Source: Ferrimonas balearica
Lineage (GTDB): Bacteria; Pseudomonadota; Gammaproteobacteria; Enterobacterales; Shewanellaceae
Assembly (NCBI RefSeq): GCF_019802085.1
Contig: NZ_JAHVHV010000001.1
Location: 1-64,000 of the forward strand
Length of the DNA stretch: 64,000 nt
Reading direction: 5' to 3'
The translations under genes were made by a program, and so were the position numbers. Below, in pieces: positions 46,399 to 59,924 of this stretch (position 1 is its first letter; every line of letters starts with the position of its first letter). The notes below the pieces were generated by a model. That model did not search any database, had not been told where the DNA came from, and saw nothing but the letters and a program-made list of their open reading frames with translations.

Positions 46399-47016
46399 TT
46401 ACTCTTCGCTCAGGGAGACGCCGATGTTGGAGACGCCGCTCTCCCTAAGCTCCTTGCGCAGCCCCTTGATGTCCTCGATGTCCCGGCGGCTCATCTGCTC
46501 CACCAGGGCCAGGATCTGGTTCTGGATGTCGCGCTCCTCCTGCATCAGGGGGTGGGCGAAGACAAAATCCTCCAGCGCGTCCTCCTCCAGCTCCGGCGCC
46601 TCGCTGGCCTCGATAAAGGCGGCGACGGTGCTGCTGGAGAGTTTGGAGATGTTGACCAGATCGCTCTCCACCTTCTGCTGCAGGGCGGTGAGGATGGTGG
46701 TGATCGCCATCAGGGCATCGGTGGCGGGGTAGACGCCGTAGAACTCGTGCTGCTGGGGATCCGGCATCATCTCCTCCAGCTGGTTCATCATCCGCTCGTG
46801 GTTGAGCTTCATCTCCTTGCTGTAGAGGGACTGCCACAGCATATCCAGTTGGACCACCGCCTTGTCGCTGCCCTCCGCCTCGGTGATCTCGGCAAACAGC
46901 AGGTAGTTGGGCAGCATCCGCTCCGCCAGACAGGTGGCAAAGAGGGTTTTTTGCCACAGGTCGAGGGCTTTGATTCGGCTAAAGAAGCCTTGTTTTGAAG
47001 TCATGGGGTTGTCCAT
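46399..47016 (-). CDS. yjaG: YjaG family protein (DUF416)
   Basis: 205 aa from the ATG at 47016, which overlaps the barA stop (TGATG); an internal ATG at 47004 is possible. FATCLAERMLPNYLLFAE is the typical N-terminus and the protein is all-helical. Function not known. Confidence 0.85.
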   Translation of the reverse strand: MDNPMTSKQGFFSRIKALDLWQKTLFATCLAERMLPNYLLFAEITEAEGSDKAVVQLDMLWQSLYSKEMKLNHERMMNQLEEMMPDPQQHEFYGVYPATDALMAITTILTALQQKVESDLVNISKLSSSTVAAFIEASEAPELEEDALEDFVFAHPLMQEERDIQNQILALVEQMSRRDIEDIKGLRKELRESGVSNIGVSLSEE

Positions 47017-49730
47017 CAGGCCACCAGTATCTCTTTGGCGGCGGATTCTACTTTATCCAGCTCGTCGAGCAACTCCAGCAGTTCGGGTTGCAAGTCACTG
47101 GACGGGTTGCCCTGCTTGAGGGCGGATTCGATCTGGGCACACAGCTTCTGCAGGGCGGGGACCCCGGAGTAGCAGGTGGCGCCATGCAGCTTGTGGATCA
47201 CCCGGGCCAGGGTCTCGTCGTTGGCGGGGTTGTCCAGCTGGGCCCGGGTATCGGGGATGCTCTCCAGCAGCATGGCGAGCATCTCCCGGGCCAACTCTTC
47301 GTTGCCGCCGGCCTGGCTCAGGGCCAGGGACCAGTCCACCACGGAGCTTTCGATCACCGGTGTGCGCACCCAGCGTTCCAGCACCTGGCGCAGGTCCGCC
47401 TCGTCGATGGGTTTGGTCAGGTAATCGTCCATGCCGGAGGCGAGGATCCGGTCCCGCTCGTCGCCGATGGCGTGGGCGGTCACCGCGATGATGGGGCTGT
47501 GGCGGTTCAGGGAGTCCAGACGGATCGCCTGGGTGGCCATCAGGCCATCGATGTCCGGCATCTGGATGTCCATAAACACCGCGTCGTAGGCGGTCATCCG
47601 GCAGCGGTCTATCGCCTCCTGGCCGCCCCGGGCGGTGTCCACCTGGCCGGCCACTTCCGCCAGCAGGGTGGCAATGAGTTTGAGGTTGGCCTTGTTGTCG
47701 TCCACCGCCAGTACCTTGAGGTGGTGCTGGGGGGCGGTCGGGGCCGGCGCCGTTTCGGACTTGGGCAACTGGGCCAGATCCTGCAGGCTTAGGGCCGCGA
47801 AAAGCCGACGCTGACTGAGCGGCATGGCCACCAGACGGGCCTTGCCCTGGCTGACCAGCTGCTGGGCCCAGGGCTCCGGTTGCCCTTCGTGCAACAGCAG
47901 CAGTTCACCGCCCTTGGCCTCCAGGGTGGGCTGAATCGCCGCCAGGGCGTCGTAACCGGGCACGCTGGCGGTGGCGATCAGGGTGAAATCCAGTGGGGGC
48001 TCGCTCACCAAGGTATCGGAGAGCTGCAGCAGACTGGTGGTGGGCAGGGGCTTGGTTTGCCACTGCTCCAGCTGGCTGGCCAGGGCGTTGCGACTGAGAC
48101 GACGGGACTCCAGCAGGGCGATACGGGCGCCTCTGAGCGGTTCCCGGGGCAGGGGGTCGCTGATGGTGAAGCCGCTTTTCTCGATGCTCAAGGTAAACCA
48201 GAAGGTGGAGCCCTGATCCAGGTGGGAGGTGAAGCCGATCTGGCCCTCCATCTGGTTGACCAGGCGCTTGGTGATCACCAGCCCCAGGCCGGTGCCGCCA
48301 AAGCGCCGGCTGACGGAGCTGTCCGCCTGGCCGAAGGCCTGGAACAGCATCGATTGCTGATCCTCGGCGATGCCGATACCGGTGTCGGACACCTCGGCCC
48401 GCAGCAGTACCCGGTCCGGGGTCTCGTCCGCCAGATCCAGGCTCAGGCGCACACTGCCCTTGTCGGTGAACTTGACCGCATTGCCCACCAGATTGGTGAC
48501 CACCTGCTGAATTCGCATCACATCGCCGCACAGGCTGTCCGGCACCTGGTCGTCGATCTCCACCACAAACTCCAACCCTTTGTCGTAGGCGGCGCCGGAG
48601 AGCAGGGTCAGGGTTTCGTCCAGGGCATCACGCAGGGCGAAAGGCACGTCGTCCAGCACCATCTTGCCCGCCTCCAGTTTGGAGAAGTCGAGGATGTCGT
48701 TGATGATCGACAGCAGGTTGGAGGCGCTGCGCTCGATGGTCTTGAGGTAGTCCTTCTGGTTGTCGTGCAGCGGGGTCTTGAGCAGCTGGCGGGTGAAGCC
48801 GATGACGCCGTTCAGCGGGGTGCGCAGCTCGTGACTCATGTTGGCCAAAAACTCGGACTTGATGCGGCTGGCCTCCAGGGCCCGCTTCTTGGCGATGTCC
48901 AGCTCCACGTTCTGGATCTCAATCTGCTCCAGGGTCTCCCTAAGGTCCGAGGTGGCCTGATCGATGTTCTGCTGCATCTCGTTGTGGTATTCCGACAGCG
49001 AGGCGGCCATGGCGTTGATCCCCCGTTTCAGGGAGTCCAGCTCACCGATGAGGTCCCCGTGCAGCCGGGTGTTGAGCTTGCCTTCGCGGATCTTGGCCAC
49101 CGCCCGCACCATCTCGGTGATGGGCTGGGTGACGTTTTTCAGCAGGCGGAAGGTGAACAGCAGGTTCAGCTGCACCCCGATAAGGACGATGATGAAGGCG
49201 GCTACCGCGGCCCGGTACTGCTCCAGCAGCGCCTCGTGCTTGTTTAGCTGCACCGCGATGTACCCCAACTGGGTCTCGCGGCTGGCGCCAAAGGCGATAG
49301 CCGCCCCTTCGCTGATCACCGGGGTGCGCAGCACCAGGGAGTCCCCCAGATGCTCCAGTTCGGTGCCCTGGTTGAGGTCCCGGTTGCTGGGCAGCTTGAT
49401 GAGCTCGAAATCCCGGTGGTATTTGCTGCTGACGAAGATCTGGTTCTGGTTGTCGAACACCGCGATGGACTGCACCAGGCCGGAGTTTTGCCGGTGGGTC
49501 AGGTCAATCAGCCGCTTGGTGTACTCGCGGTTGTTCATCAGCAGGCCGTACTCGCTGGCGATGGCCAGCGGCTCGATGATGTTGGTGCCTTGGCGCAGCA
49601 GAGTTTGCTCCAGCTCGGAGAAGCGACTGGAGGTGAAGTAGCCCCCAAGCAGCAAGCCCACCAGCATGGTCGGCGCCAAAGCCAGCACCAGGACCCAAGT
49701 GCGCAGACTGTATTTGGTCACCGTTTTCAT
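47016..49730 (-). CDS. barA: Hybrid sensor histidine kinase BarA
   Basis: 904 aa hybrid kinase. Membrane helices at about 12-31 and 174-196, a periplasmic segment between them, HAMP, a dimerisation domain with His300 in SHELRTP, the ATP domain with N, G1 DTGIGIAED and G2 GGTGLGLVI boxes, a receiver with Asp721 in FMDIQMPD, and an Hpt domain with His849 in KLHGATC. It works with the response regulator UvrY/GacA to turn on CsrB/C-type small RNAs in response to short-chain acids. The response regulator is not in this window. Confidence 0.96.
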   Translation of the reverse strand: MKTVTKYSLRTWVLVLALAPTMLVGLLLGGYFTSSRFSELEQTLLRQGTNIIEPLAIASEYGLLMNNREYTKRLIDLTHRQNSGLVQSIAVFDNQNQIFVSSKYHRDFELIKLPSNRDLNQGTELEHLGDSLVLRTPVISEGAAIAFGASRETQLGYIAVQLNKHEALLEQYRAAVAAFIIVLIGVQLNLLFTFRLLKNVTQPITEMVRAVAKIREGKLNTRLHGDLIGELDSLKRGINAMAASLSEYHNEMQQNIDQATSDLRETLEQIEIQNVELDIAKKRALEASRIKSEFLANMSHELRTPLNGVIGFTRQLLKTPLHDNQKDYLKTIERSASNLLSIINDILDFSKLEAGKMVLDDVPFALRDALDETLTLLSGAAYDKGLEFVVEIDDQVPDSLCGDVMRIQQVVTNLVGNAVKFTDKGSVRLSLDLADETPDRVLLRAEVSDTGIGIAEDQQSMLFQAFGQADSSVSRRFGGTGLGLVITKRLVNQMEGQIGFTSHLDQGSTFWFTLSIEKSGFTISDPLPREPLRGARIALLESRRLSRNALASQLEQWQTKPLPTTSLLQLSDTLVSEPPLDFTLIATASVPGYDALAAIQPTLEAKGGELLLLHEGQPEPWAQQLVSQGKARLVAMPLSQRRLFAALSLQDLAQLPKSETAPAPTAPQHHLKVLAVDDNKANLKLIATLLAEVAGQVDTARGGQEAIDRCRMTAYDAVFMDIQMPDIDGLMATQAIRLDSLNRHSPIIAVTAHAIGDERDRILASGMDDYLTKPIDEADLRQVLERWVRTPVIESSVVDWSLALSQAGGNEELAREMLAMLLESIPDTRAQLDNPANDETLARVIHKLHGATCYSGVPALQKLCAQIESALKQGNPSSDLQPELLELLDELDKVESAAKEILVA

Positions 49731-49804
49731 CTATGGGACAATGCCCCCTCTATCCATTGGTCGGCCCCCGCCAGATCCCACTATTGTAATCAACGAAGCT
49801 TTTC

Positions 49805-51148
49805 ATGGCACAGTTTTATTCCGCAAAGTCCAACAAAACAAAGCACTTGTCTAAAAAAGTGACCCTGAAACCCGAGGCGCTGGACCACCAGGGGCAGGCG
49901 GTGGCGGCGCACCAGGGCAAGGTGGTCTTTGTGCCCGGACTGCTGCCCGGGGAGTCGGCCCAGGTGCAGCTGGTGGAAAACAAGGCCCGCTTTGCCAAGG
50001 CCAAGGTACTGAAACGCTTGGAGGACCACCCCCAGCGCATCGCCCCGGCCTGCCCCCATTTTGGCCGTTGCGGAGGCTGCCAGCTTCAGTACGCGCCCAC
50101 CGAGTTGCAGCGGACGCTCAAGGCCCAGGCCCTGGGGGAGCTGGTGACCAAGCTCTCCGGCCTGGCCCCGATGGAGTGGGCGCCGCCCCTGGTAGGGCCG
50201 GACTGGCACTACCGTCGCCGGGCCCGGCTTGGTGCGCGCTGGGATAAGGGGGATCTGGTGCTGGGCTTTCGCCAGGCCAGCAGCAACACCCTGACCCCCA
50301 TCGACGCCTGCCCGGTGCTGGCCGAGCCCTTGAGTGCGCTGATCGCTCCGCTGCAGGCGGCACTGGCGCCCCTTAAACTGGCCCGCCACCTGGGCCACAT
50401 CGACCTGATGCTGGCCAGCGAAGGGTCGGTGGCGGTGCTGCGTCTGCTCAAGCCCCTGCGGGACGACGAGCGACCGGCTCTGGCGGATTTTGCCCAACAT
50501 CACGGCGTGACACTGCTGCTCCAGGGCGAGTCTCTGACCACCCTGGACGGCGCAACCGTCACCCCGCTGCATTACGGCATCGGGCCGGGCCGGCCGGAAC
50601 CGGCGTTTCTGCCCGGGGATTTTTTCCAGGTTAACGATGCGGTCAACCAGGGGATGGTCAGCCAGGCCATCGACTGGCTGGCCCCGCAACCGGATGAGAA
50701 GGGGCTGGACCTGTTCTGTGGCGGCGGCAACTTCACCCTGGCACTGGCGGGATTGAGTCAGGAGGTGATCGGCGTCGAAGGGGTCCCCACCATGGTCGAG
50801 CGGGCCCGTCAGCGGGCCGAAGAGCTGGGGCTGACCCAGCTGCGGTTCGAGGCGGCGGATCTCAACGGCGAGGATCCCAAGGCGAAGTGGCTCCAGGATA
50901 TCGACTGGGTGCTGCTGGACCCGGCCCGCGCCGGGGCGCCGGGGGTGATGGCCTGGCTGGCCCGATTGCGCCCCGGCCGTATCCTCTACGTCTCCTGCCA
51001 CCCCGCCAGCCTGGGGCGCGACGCGAAAGTGCTCGCCCAGCAGGGGTATCGCCTGACTAGACTTGGACTGGTGGACATGTTCCCGCATACTCATCACCTC
51101 GAGTCGATGGCGCTGTTTGAGCCTGATTTCACCAAACATCCTAAGTAG
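49805..51148 (+). CDS. rlmD: 23S rRNA (uracil-1939 C5)-methyltransferase
   Basis: 447 aa. N-terminal TRAM-like RNA-binding part, 4Fe-4S cysteines in [14 protein letters not shown]-binding [15 protein letters not shown], and the catalytic Cys in [11 protein letters not shown]. Divergent from barA. Confidence 0.96.
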   Translation: MAQFYSAKSNKTKHLSKKVTLKPEALDHQGQAVAAHQGKVVFVPGLLPGESAQVQLVENKARFAKAKVLKRLEDHPQRIAPACPHFGRCGGCQLQYAPTELQRTLKAQALGELVTKLSGLAPMEWAPPLVGPDWHYRRRARLGARWDKGDLVLGFRQASSNTLTPIDACPVLAEPLSALIAPLQAALAPLKLARHLGHIDLMLASEGSVAVLRLLKPLRDDERPALADFAQHHGVTLLLQGESLTTLDGATVTPLHYGIGPGRPEPAFLPGDFFQVNDAVNQGMVSQAIDWLAPQPDEKGLDLFCGGGNFTLALAGLSQEVIGVEGVPTMVERARQRAEELGLTQLRFEAADLNGEDPKAKWLQDIDWVLLDPARAGAPGVMAWLARLRPGRILYVSCHPASLGRDAKVLAQQGYRLTRLGLVDMFPHTHHLESMALFEPDFTKHPK

Positions 51149-51177
51149 TTGGTTGCGCAAGGAGGGGAACGCACACC

Positions 51178-53373
51178 ATGGTATCGGTCCGTCAAATCCA
51201 CTTTGGAGAATCCCCCCAGGCCCTGGTCCAGTGGCTGGAGGGACTCGACCTCACCCATTCCCAGCAGCAGGTGCTGGCCCAGTGCTACCAGGAGTGCGAA
51301 GCCCTGCCCAGCGAAGACAGCGAGCAACACCAGGCCCTGCTGATGCGGGCCCGGGAGATGATCGAGATCCTGCTGCCCCTCAATATGGACCTGGATACCC
51401 TCAAGGCCAGCCTGCTCTACGTCATGCTGGACGCCGGCCTGCTGGACGGGGAAACCCTGGAGGAGCGCCAGGGCACCGCCATGGCCACCCTGGTGCAGTC
51501 GGTGGTGGTGATGGACGCCATCCGCACCCTGCGTCAGCAGAGTGCCCCGGGCAGCAACCAGATTGAGAACCTGCGCAAGATGCTGCTGGCCATGGTGGAG
51601 GACGTGCGCGCCGTGGTGATCAAGCTGGCGGAGGCCGTGGTCTTGCTGCGGGAGGTGAAAAACGCCGACGAGGAGACCCGGGTGGTGCTGGCCCGGGAGG
51701 TGCGCGACGTGCACGCTCCCCTGGCCAACCGGCTGGGGATCGGTCAGCTCAAGTGGGAGCTGGAGGATCTCGCCTTCCGCTACCTGCACCCGGACACCTA
51801 CATGGAGATCGCCCGCTGGCTGGACGGCAAACGGCTGGACCGGGAGCAGTACATCGACCAGTTCGTCTCCGGGCTGCAGGCCTCGCTGGACGACGAGGCG
51901 ATCCGCGCCGAAGTCTCCGGCAGGCCCAAGCACATCTACAGCATCTGGCGAAAGATGCAGAAGAAGAACCTGGCCTTCGACGAGCTGTTCGACGTGCGCG
52001 CCGTGCGCATCATCGCCGAGCGGCTGCAGGACTGCTACGGCGCCCTGGGCGTGGTGCACACCCACTGGCACCACCTGCCCAACGAATTTGACGACTACAT
52101 CGCCACCCCCAAGCCCAACGGTTACCAGTCCATCCACACCGTGGTGATGGGCCCCCAGGGCAAGACGGTGGAGATCCAGATCCGCACCCGGGCGATGCAC
52201 GAAGACGCCGAGCTGGGGGTCGCCGCCCACTGGAAGTACAAAGAGGGCAGCGGCGGCAGCAAAACCAGCGGGTTCGAGGACAAGATCAACTGGCTGCGCA
52301 AGATCCTCGCCTGGCAGGAGGACGTGGTGGAGTCCGGCAACCTGGTGGAGGAGATCCGCTCCCAGGTGTTCGAAGACCGGGTCTACATCTTCACCCCCAA
52401 GGGGGAGGTGGTGGATCTGCCCGCCGGCTCCACGGTGCTGGACTTTGCCTACTACATCCACTCCCAGGTGGGCCACAAGTGCATCGGCGCCAAGATCGAC
52501 GGCCGTATTGTGCCCTTCACCACCTTGGTGGAGACCGGCCAGCGGGTGGAGATCATCACCGCCAAGCAGCCCAATCCCAAGCGCGACTGGCTCAACCCCA
52601 ACCTGGGCTACATCAAGACCAGCCGGGCCCGGGGCAAGATCCAGAGCTGGTTCAAGCAGCAGGACAAGGACAAGAACCTGGTGGCCGGCCGGGAGATGCT
52701 GGAGGCGGAGCTGACCAAGGTGGGGCTGACCCTGGCGGACACCGACTCCGCCATCGAGCGGTTCAATATGCACACCCTGGATGACCTGCTGGCGGCCATC
52801 GGCGGCGGCGACGTGCGCCTCAACCAGGTGGTCAACCACCTGCAAAGCCGTCTGCAGCGCGAGGAGTTCGACGAAGAGCAGGCCCTGGAGGAGCTGATCA
52901 GCAAGCCGGCGGCGCGCCGCCGCAGCCAGGGCCACATCGAGGTCAACGGCGTCGGCAACCTGATGACCCACATGGCCAAGTGCTGTGAGCCCTTGCCTGG
53001 CGACACCATCTACGGCTACATCACCCAGGGCCGCGGCGTCTCGGTACATCGGGAGTCCTGTGAGCAGCTGGCCGGTCTGCTGGAGCGCCACCCGGAGCGG
53101 GGGGTCGAGGTGGTCTGGGGCGAGAACTACAGCGGTGGCCACAGCGTCAGCCTGCGGGTGGTGGCCAACGACCGCTCCGGTTTGCTGCGGGACGTCACCA
53201 CCTTGCTGGCCAACGAGAAGAGCAACGTGCTGGAGATGCGCAGCCACTCCGACACCAAGCAGCAGACCGCCGCCATCGATCTCAAGATGGAGCTCTACAA
53301 CATGGAATCCCTAAGCCGGATCTTAAGCCGCCTGAGTCAGCTGCCCGGCGTCATCGAGGCCAAACGACTGTGA
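51178..53373 (+). CDS. relA: GTP pyrophosphokinase RelA
   Basis: 731 aa. The N-terminal domain has lost the HD hydrolase residues, as in RelA rather than SpoT. The synthetase follows (GRPKHIYSIWRKMQKK, FDVRAVRII, TPKPNGYQSIHT), then the TGS domain (VYIFTPKGEVVDLPAGSTVLDFAYYIHS) and a C-terminal ACT domain. It makes (p)ppGpp on the ribosome when uncharged tRNA enters the A site. Confidence 0.97.
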   Translation: MVSVRQIHFGESPQALVQWLEGLDLTHSQQQVLAQCYQECEALPSEDSEQHQALLMRAREMIEILLPLNMDLDTLKASLLYVMLDAGLLDGETLEERQGTAMATLVQSVVVMDAIRTLRQQSAPGSNQIENLRKMLLAMVEDVRAVVIKLAEAVVLLREVKNADEETRVVLAREVRDVHAPLANRLGIGQLKWELEDLAFRYLHPDTYMEIARWLDGKRLDREQYIDQFVSGLQASLDDEAIRAEVSGRPKHIYSIWRKMQKKNLAFDELFDVRAVRIIAERLQDCYGALGVVHTHWHHLPNEFDDYIATPKPNGYQSIHTVVMGPQGKTVEIQIRTRAMHEDAELGVAAHWKYKEGSGGSKTSGFEDKINWLRKILAWQEDVVESGNLVEEIRSQVFEDRVYIFTPKGEVVDLPAGSTVLDFAYYIHSQVGHKCIGAKIDGRIVPFTTLVETGQRVEIITAKQPNPKRDWLNPNLGYIKTSRARGKIQSWFKQQDKDKNLVAGREMLEAELTKVGLTLADTDSAIERFNMHTLDDLLAAIGGGDVRLNQVVNHLQSRLQREEFDEEQALEELISKPAARRRSQGHIEVNGVGNLMTHMAKCCEPLPGDTIYGYITQGRGVSVHRESCEQLAGLLERHPERGVEVVWGENYSGGHSVSLRVVANDRSGLLRDVTTLLANEKSNVLEMRSHSDTKQQTAAIDLKMELYNMESLSRILSRLSQLPGVIEAKRL

Positions 53374-54176
53374 CCCTTGCCCTGCCTGAGCACCCCATCG
53401 AACGCTTGCTGGCCATCATGGCCGCCCTGCGCCATCCGGAGCAGGGCTGCCCCTGGGACCGCAAGCAGACCTTCGAAACCATAGTGCCCCACACCCTGGA
53501 GGAGGCCTACGAGGTGGCCGACACCATCGAGCGGGGCGATTGGGCGGAGCTGCCCGGAGAGCTGGGGGATCTGCTGTTCCAGGTGGTGTTCTACGCCCGC
53601 ATCGCCGAGGAGCGGGGTCAGTTCGACTTTCTCGCGGTGGTGGCCCAGCTTAACGACAAGCTGGTCCATCGCCACCCCCACGTGTTCGCCGGGCTTGAGG
53701 TGGACGAGGCCACCATCAAGGCCAACTGGGAGAGCGGCAAGGCCCAGGAACGGGCCGACAAGGCCCAGCACTCGGCGCTGGACAACGTGCCGCTGAACCT
53801 GCCGGCCCTCTCCCGCAGCGTCAAGCTGCAGAAGCGCGCCTCCCGGGTGGGGTTTGACTGGGATAGCCTGGAGCCTGTGGTGGCGAAGGTGGCCGAGGAG
53901 ATCGACGAGGTGATGGCGGAGACCCGCCAGGCCGTGGTCGAACCGGCCCGGGTGGAGGAGGAGATGGGGGACCTGCTGTTTGCCGTCACCAACCTGGCCC
54001 GTCACCTCAAGGTGGACCCTGAGCAGGCCCTGCGCCGGGCCAATGCCAAGTTCGAGCGCCGCTTCCGCCAGGTGGAGGGCTGCTGCGCCGAGGCCGGGGT
54101 TGAGCCACAGGAGGCCGGGCTCGACCAACTGGAGGCGTTTTGGCAGTCGATTAAGGCCAGGGAAAAGCAGGAATAA
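53370..54176 (+). CDS. mazG: Nucleoside triphosphate pyrophosphohydrolase MazG
   Basis: 268 aa with two MazG domains (EEAYEVADTIERGD with ELGDLLFQVVFYA; EEIDEVMAE with EEEMGDLLFAVTNLAR). GTG start overlapping the relA stop by 4 bases. Removes non-canonical NTPs and lowers (p)ppGpp in some bacteria. Confidence 0.96.
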   Translation: MTLALPEHPIERLLAIMAALRHPEQGCPWDRKQTFETIVPHTLEEAYEVADTIERGDWAELPGELGDLLFQVVFYARIAEERGQFDFLAVVAQLNDKLVHRHPHVFAGLEVDEATIKANWESGKAQERADKAQHSALDNVPLNLPALSRSVKLQKRASRVGFDWDSLEPVVAKVAEEIDEVMAETRQAVVEPARVEEEMGDLLFAVTNLARHLKVDPEQALRRANAKFERRFRQVEGCCAEAGVEPQEAGLDQLEAFWQSIKAREKQE

Positions 54177-54188
54177 GAGCGTCGACAA

Positions 54189-54217
54189 TTGTTCGCTCTG
54201 GGAGGCTCTGGTATAAT
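54189..54217 (+). promoter_or_regulatory. Extended -10 promoter of pyrG
   Basis: TATAAT at 54212-54217 preceded by TGG (extended -10), with TTGTTC at 54189-54194 and 17 bp spacing. Start of transcription about 70 bases before pyrG. Confidence 0.7.
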
Positions 54218-54235
54218 GTGCTCCCGTCCTATTAG

Positions 54236-55924
<1,689 letters not shown>

Positions 55925-55930
55925 ACCTGA

Positions 55931-57289
<1,359 letters not shown>

Positions 57290-57308
57290 GGGCACTGCTC
57301 CTGACCAG

Positions 57309-57333
57309 AAAAGCCGCCTTCGGGCGGCTTTTT
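57309..57333 (+). terminator. Terminator after eno
   Basis: AAAGCCGCC / GGCGGCTTT hairpin with a TTCG tetraloop and T-run. Confidence 0.93.
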
Positions 57334-57393
57334 GCTTTTCTTTTTCCGGCGCTTGCGCCAAGATCTTTTGAATAACGGAGTGGGGCAGGACAG

Positions 57394-57675
57394 ATGCGGA
57401 TCCTTTTGCTGGTGTTGACCATATTGCTGCTGGCTTTGCAGTACCGCCTGTGGGCGGGGGAGAACAGCCTGCGCGAGGTGGTGCGCCTGCAGGAACAGAT
57501 CCAGCGCCAGCTGGACGGCAACGCCGAACTGGTGGAGCGCAACCAGGTGCTGCAGCGGGAGATCGACGATCTCCGCGAAGGGCTCGATGCCGTCGAGGAG
57601 CGGGCCCGTCATGAGCTGGGCATGGTCCGCGAAGGCGAGCAGTTCTACCGGGTGATCCGCCGGCCCCAGTCCTGA
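57394..57675 (+). CDS. ftsB: Cell division protein FtsB
   Basis: 93 aa. N-terminal membrane helix (LLLVLTILLLALQYRLW), then a coiled coil rich in leucine and charged residues (about 25-75), matching FtsB. It bridges FtsL and FtsQ in the divisome. Length normal. Confidence 0.93.
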   Translation: MRILLLVLTILLLALQYRLWAGENSLREVVRLQEQIQRQLDGNAELVERNQVLQREIDDLREGLDAVEERARHELGMVREGEQFYRVIRRPQS

Positions 57676-57694
57676 TGTTGTTTGCGGAGTCTTC

Positions 57695-58390
57695 ATGCCC
57701 CTGAATCCCACCTCTCTCCTCTACGCCGTGGTGCCCGCCGCCGGTGTCGGCAAGCGCATGGGCGCCAACCGGCCCAAGCAGTACCTGACGCTCAACGGTC
57801 GGCCCATCCTCTCTCACACCCTGGCACTGCTGCTGAACCACCCGAGGATCCATCGGGTGATCGTGGCGCTGGGGCCGGAGGATGGGTATTTCGCTGACCT
57901 GGAGGAGGCGAACCACCCCAGGCTGTTGCGGGTCGAGGGTGGCGCCGAGCGCGCCGACTCGGTGCGCCTGGCCCTGGCGGCGATCCCCGAGCCCGAGGCG
58001 TGGGCGCTGGTGCACGACGCCGCGCGCCCCTGCCTGAGCCACTCGGACATTGACAAGCTGCTGGCCTTTCCCGGCGAGCAGGGCGCCATCCTGGCGGCGC
58101 CGGTGCGCGACACCATGAAGCGGGCCAACGGTGAAGGTGGCATCGACCATACTGTGGCAAGGGAGCGCCTGTGGCACGCCCTGACGCCACAGCTGTTCCC
58201 GGCCCAGGCCTTGCGCGACGCACTGACGCGGGCCGAGCAGGCGGGGGCGGTCATCACCGACGAAGCCTCCGCCATGGAGCGGGAGGGCTGGCACCCGGCC
58301 CTGGTGGCCGGTCGCCCGGACAACATCAAGATCACCCACCCCGACGACCTGCGCCTGGCGCAGCTGTTTTTAGCCAGTCAAGAGGCTTGA
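57695..58390 (+). CDS. ispD: 2-C-methyl-D-erythritol 4-phosphate cytidylyltransferase
   Basis: 231 aa. Cytidine-binding [20 protein letters not shown], and [13 protein letters not shown] isoprenoid pathway. Followed 2 bases later by ispF. Confidence 0.97.
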   Translation: MPLNPTSLLYAVVPAAGVGKRMGANRPKQYLTLNGRPILSHTLALLLNHPRIHRVIVALGPEDGYFADLEEANHPRLLRVEGGAERADSVRLALAAIPEPEAWALVHDAARPCLSHSDIDKLLAFPGEQGAILAAPVRDTMKRANGEGGIDHTVARERLWHALTPQLFPAQALRDALTRAEQAGAVITDEASAMEREGWHPALVAGRPDNIKITHPDDLRLAQLFLASQEA

Positions 58391-58392
58391 GA

Positions 58393-58866
58393 ATGCGAAT
58401 TGGACACGGATTCGACGTACACAAATTTGGTGGTGATGGGCCCCTGACCCTGGGGGGCGTCAGCGTGCCCTTCGAGCAGGGCCTGCTGGCCCACTCCGAT
58501 GGAGACGTGGTGCTGCACGCGGTCAGCGACGCCCTGTTGGGGGCCCTGGCCCTGGGCGACATCGGGCGCCACTTTCCCGATACCGATCCCGCCTTCGAGG
58601 GGGCCGACAGCCGAGTGCTGCTGCGCCACTGCTTCGAACTGGTGCGGAACAAGGGCTACCGCCTGGGCAACCTGGACGTCACCATCATTGCCCAGATGCC
58701 CAAGATGGCCCCGCACATCGAAGCGATGCGCGATACCCTGGCCGCGGATCTCGACACCGAGCGGGATCGCATCAACGTTAAGGCAACCACCACCGAACGC
58801 CTGGGCTTTACCGGCCGCGGTGAGGGGATCGCCACCGAAGCTGTGGTGCTGCTGACCCATGACTGA
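58393..58866 (+). CDS. ispF: 2-C-methyl-D-erythritol 2,4-cyclodiphosphate synthase
   Basis: 157 aa from the ATG at 58393 ([12 protein letters not shown]); the zinc ligands are in GFDVH and [11 protein letters not shown]. Length normal. A longer frame upstream lies entirely in ispD and is not used. Overlaps truD by 8 bases. Confidence 0.97.
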   Translation: MRIGHGFDVHKFGGDGPLTLGGVSVPFEQGLLAHSDGDVVLHAVSDALLGALALGDIGRHFPDTDPAFEGADSRVLLRHCFELVRNKGYRLGNLDVTIIAQMPKMAPHIEAMRDTLAADLDTERDRINVKATTTERLGFTGRGEGIATEAVVLLTHD

Positions 58867-59911
58867 TTACACCCTGCCCCAGTGGCACCATCTGTACGGC
58901 CTCCCCGAGGCCGAGGGCCGGATCCGCAGTCAGGCCGAACATTTCCAGGTGGACGAGCTGCTGCCCTTCACCCCGGACGGCGCCGGTGAACACCACCTGC
59001 TGCACATCGAGAAACGGGACCTCACCACCCATCATCTGGCCAAGACCCTGGCCCGCTTCGCCGGCGTGCCCGCCCGGGACGTCAGCTGGGCCGGCCTCAA
59101 GGACCGACACGGCGTCACCCGCCAATGGCTGTCGGTGCGGATCCCCGGCAAGGTGGAGCCCCAGTGGCACGAGTTGAACGACGAGCGCATCACCCTGCTG
59201 GCGGCCCACCGCCACGGCCGCAAGCTGCGCACCGGCGCCCTGGCCGGCAACCGCTTTCGCATTGCGGTGGCGGGACTGAGTGAGAGCCCGGCCCTGACCG
59301 CCCGCCTGGCCCAGGTGGCCCAGGGGGTGCCCAACTACTTCGGTGAGCAGCGTTTCGGTCACGGCGGTCAGAACGTCGAGCGCGCTGCCCAGATGTTCGG
59401 CGGTCGCAAGGTGAAGGATCGCAACAAGCGCAGCATCTACCTCTCCGCCGCCCGTAGCTACCTGTTCAACCAGGTGGTCTCCGCCCGGCTGGCCAACCAG
59501 GGGCTGGCGCCCCTGGCCGGTGACGCCGTCATGCTGGCCGGCAGCAACAGCTTCTTTGTGGCCGAGCAGTGGGACGCGACCCATCTCGCCCGCCTCGAGG
59601 AGGGCGACATTGAGCTCTCCGCCCCCATGCCCGGCGATGGCCCTCTGTTGAGTGCCGGCGATGCGGAAGCTTTTGAAGCCGAGGTGCTGGCGCCCTTCGC
59701 ACCCCTGCTGGAGGGCCTCAAGGGGGCCCGGGTGGATCCGGACCGGCGCCGGTTGCTGCTCAAACCCGAGCAGTTCCGCCACCAGTGGCAGGAGGGTCTG
59801 CTGTGGCTGGAGTTTGTCCTGCCACCGGGGGCCTTTGCCACCAGCGTCCTGCGGGAACTGGTGCGCTATCAGGATGCGCAAGCCGTTGAGCTGCGTACTG
59901 AAAATGAATAA
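58859..59911 (+). CDS. truD: tRNA pseudouridine(13) synthase
   Basis: 350 aa. The catalytic Asp lies in [13 protein letters not shown], and [14 protein letters not shown] is the second family motif. Length normal. Between ispF and surE as in E. coli and Shewanella. Confidence 0.96.
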   Translation: MTDYTLPQWHHLYGLPEAEGRIRSQAEHFQVDELLPFTPDGAGEHHLLHIEKRDLTTHHLAKTLARFAGVPARDVSWAGLKDRHGVTRQWLSVRIPGKVEPQWHELNDERITLLAAHRHGRKLRTGALAGNRFRIAVAGLSESPALTARLAQVAQGVPNYFGEQRFGHGGQNVERAAQMFGGRKVKDRNKRSIYLSAARSYLFNQVVSARLANQGLAPLAGDAVMLAGSNSFFVAEQWDATHLARLEEGDIELSAPMPGDGPLLSAGDAEAFEAEVLAPFAPLLEGLKGARVDPDRRRLLLKPEQFRHQWQEGLLWLEFVLPPGAFATSVLRELVRYQDAQAVELRTENE

Positions 59912-59924
59912 CAATAGGCGGATT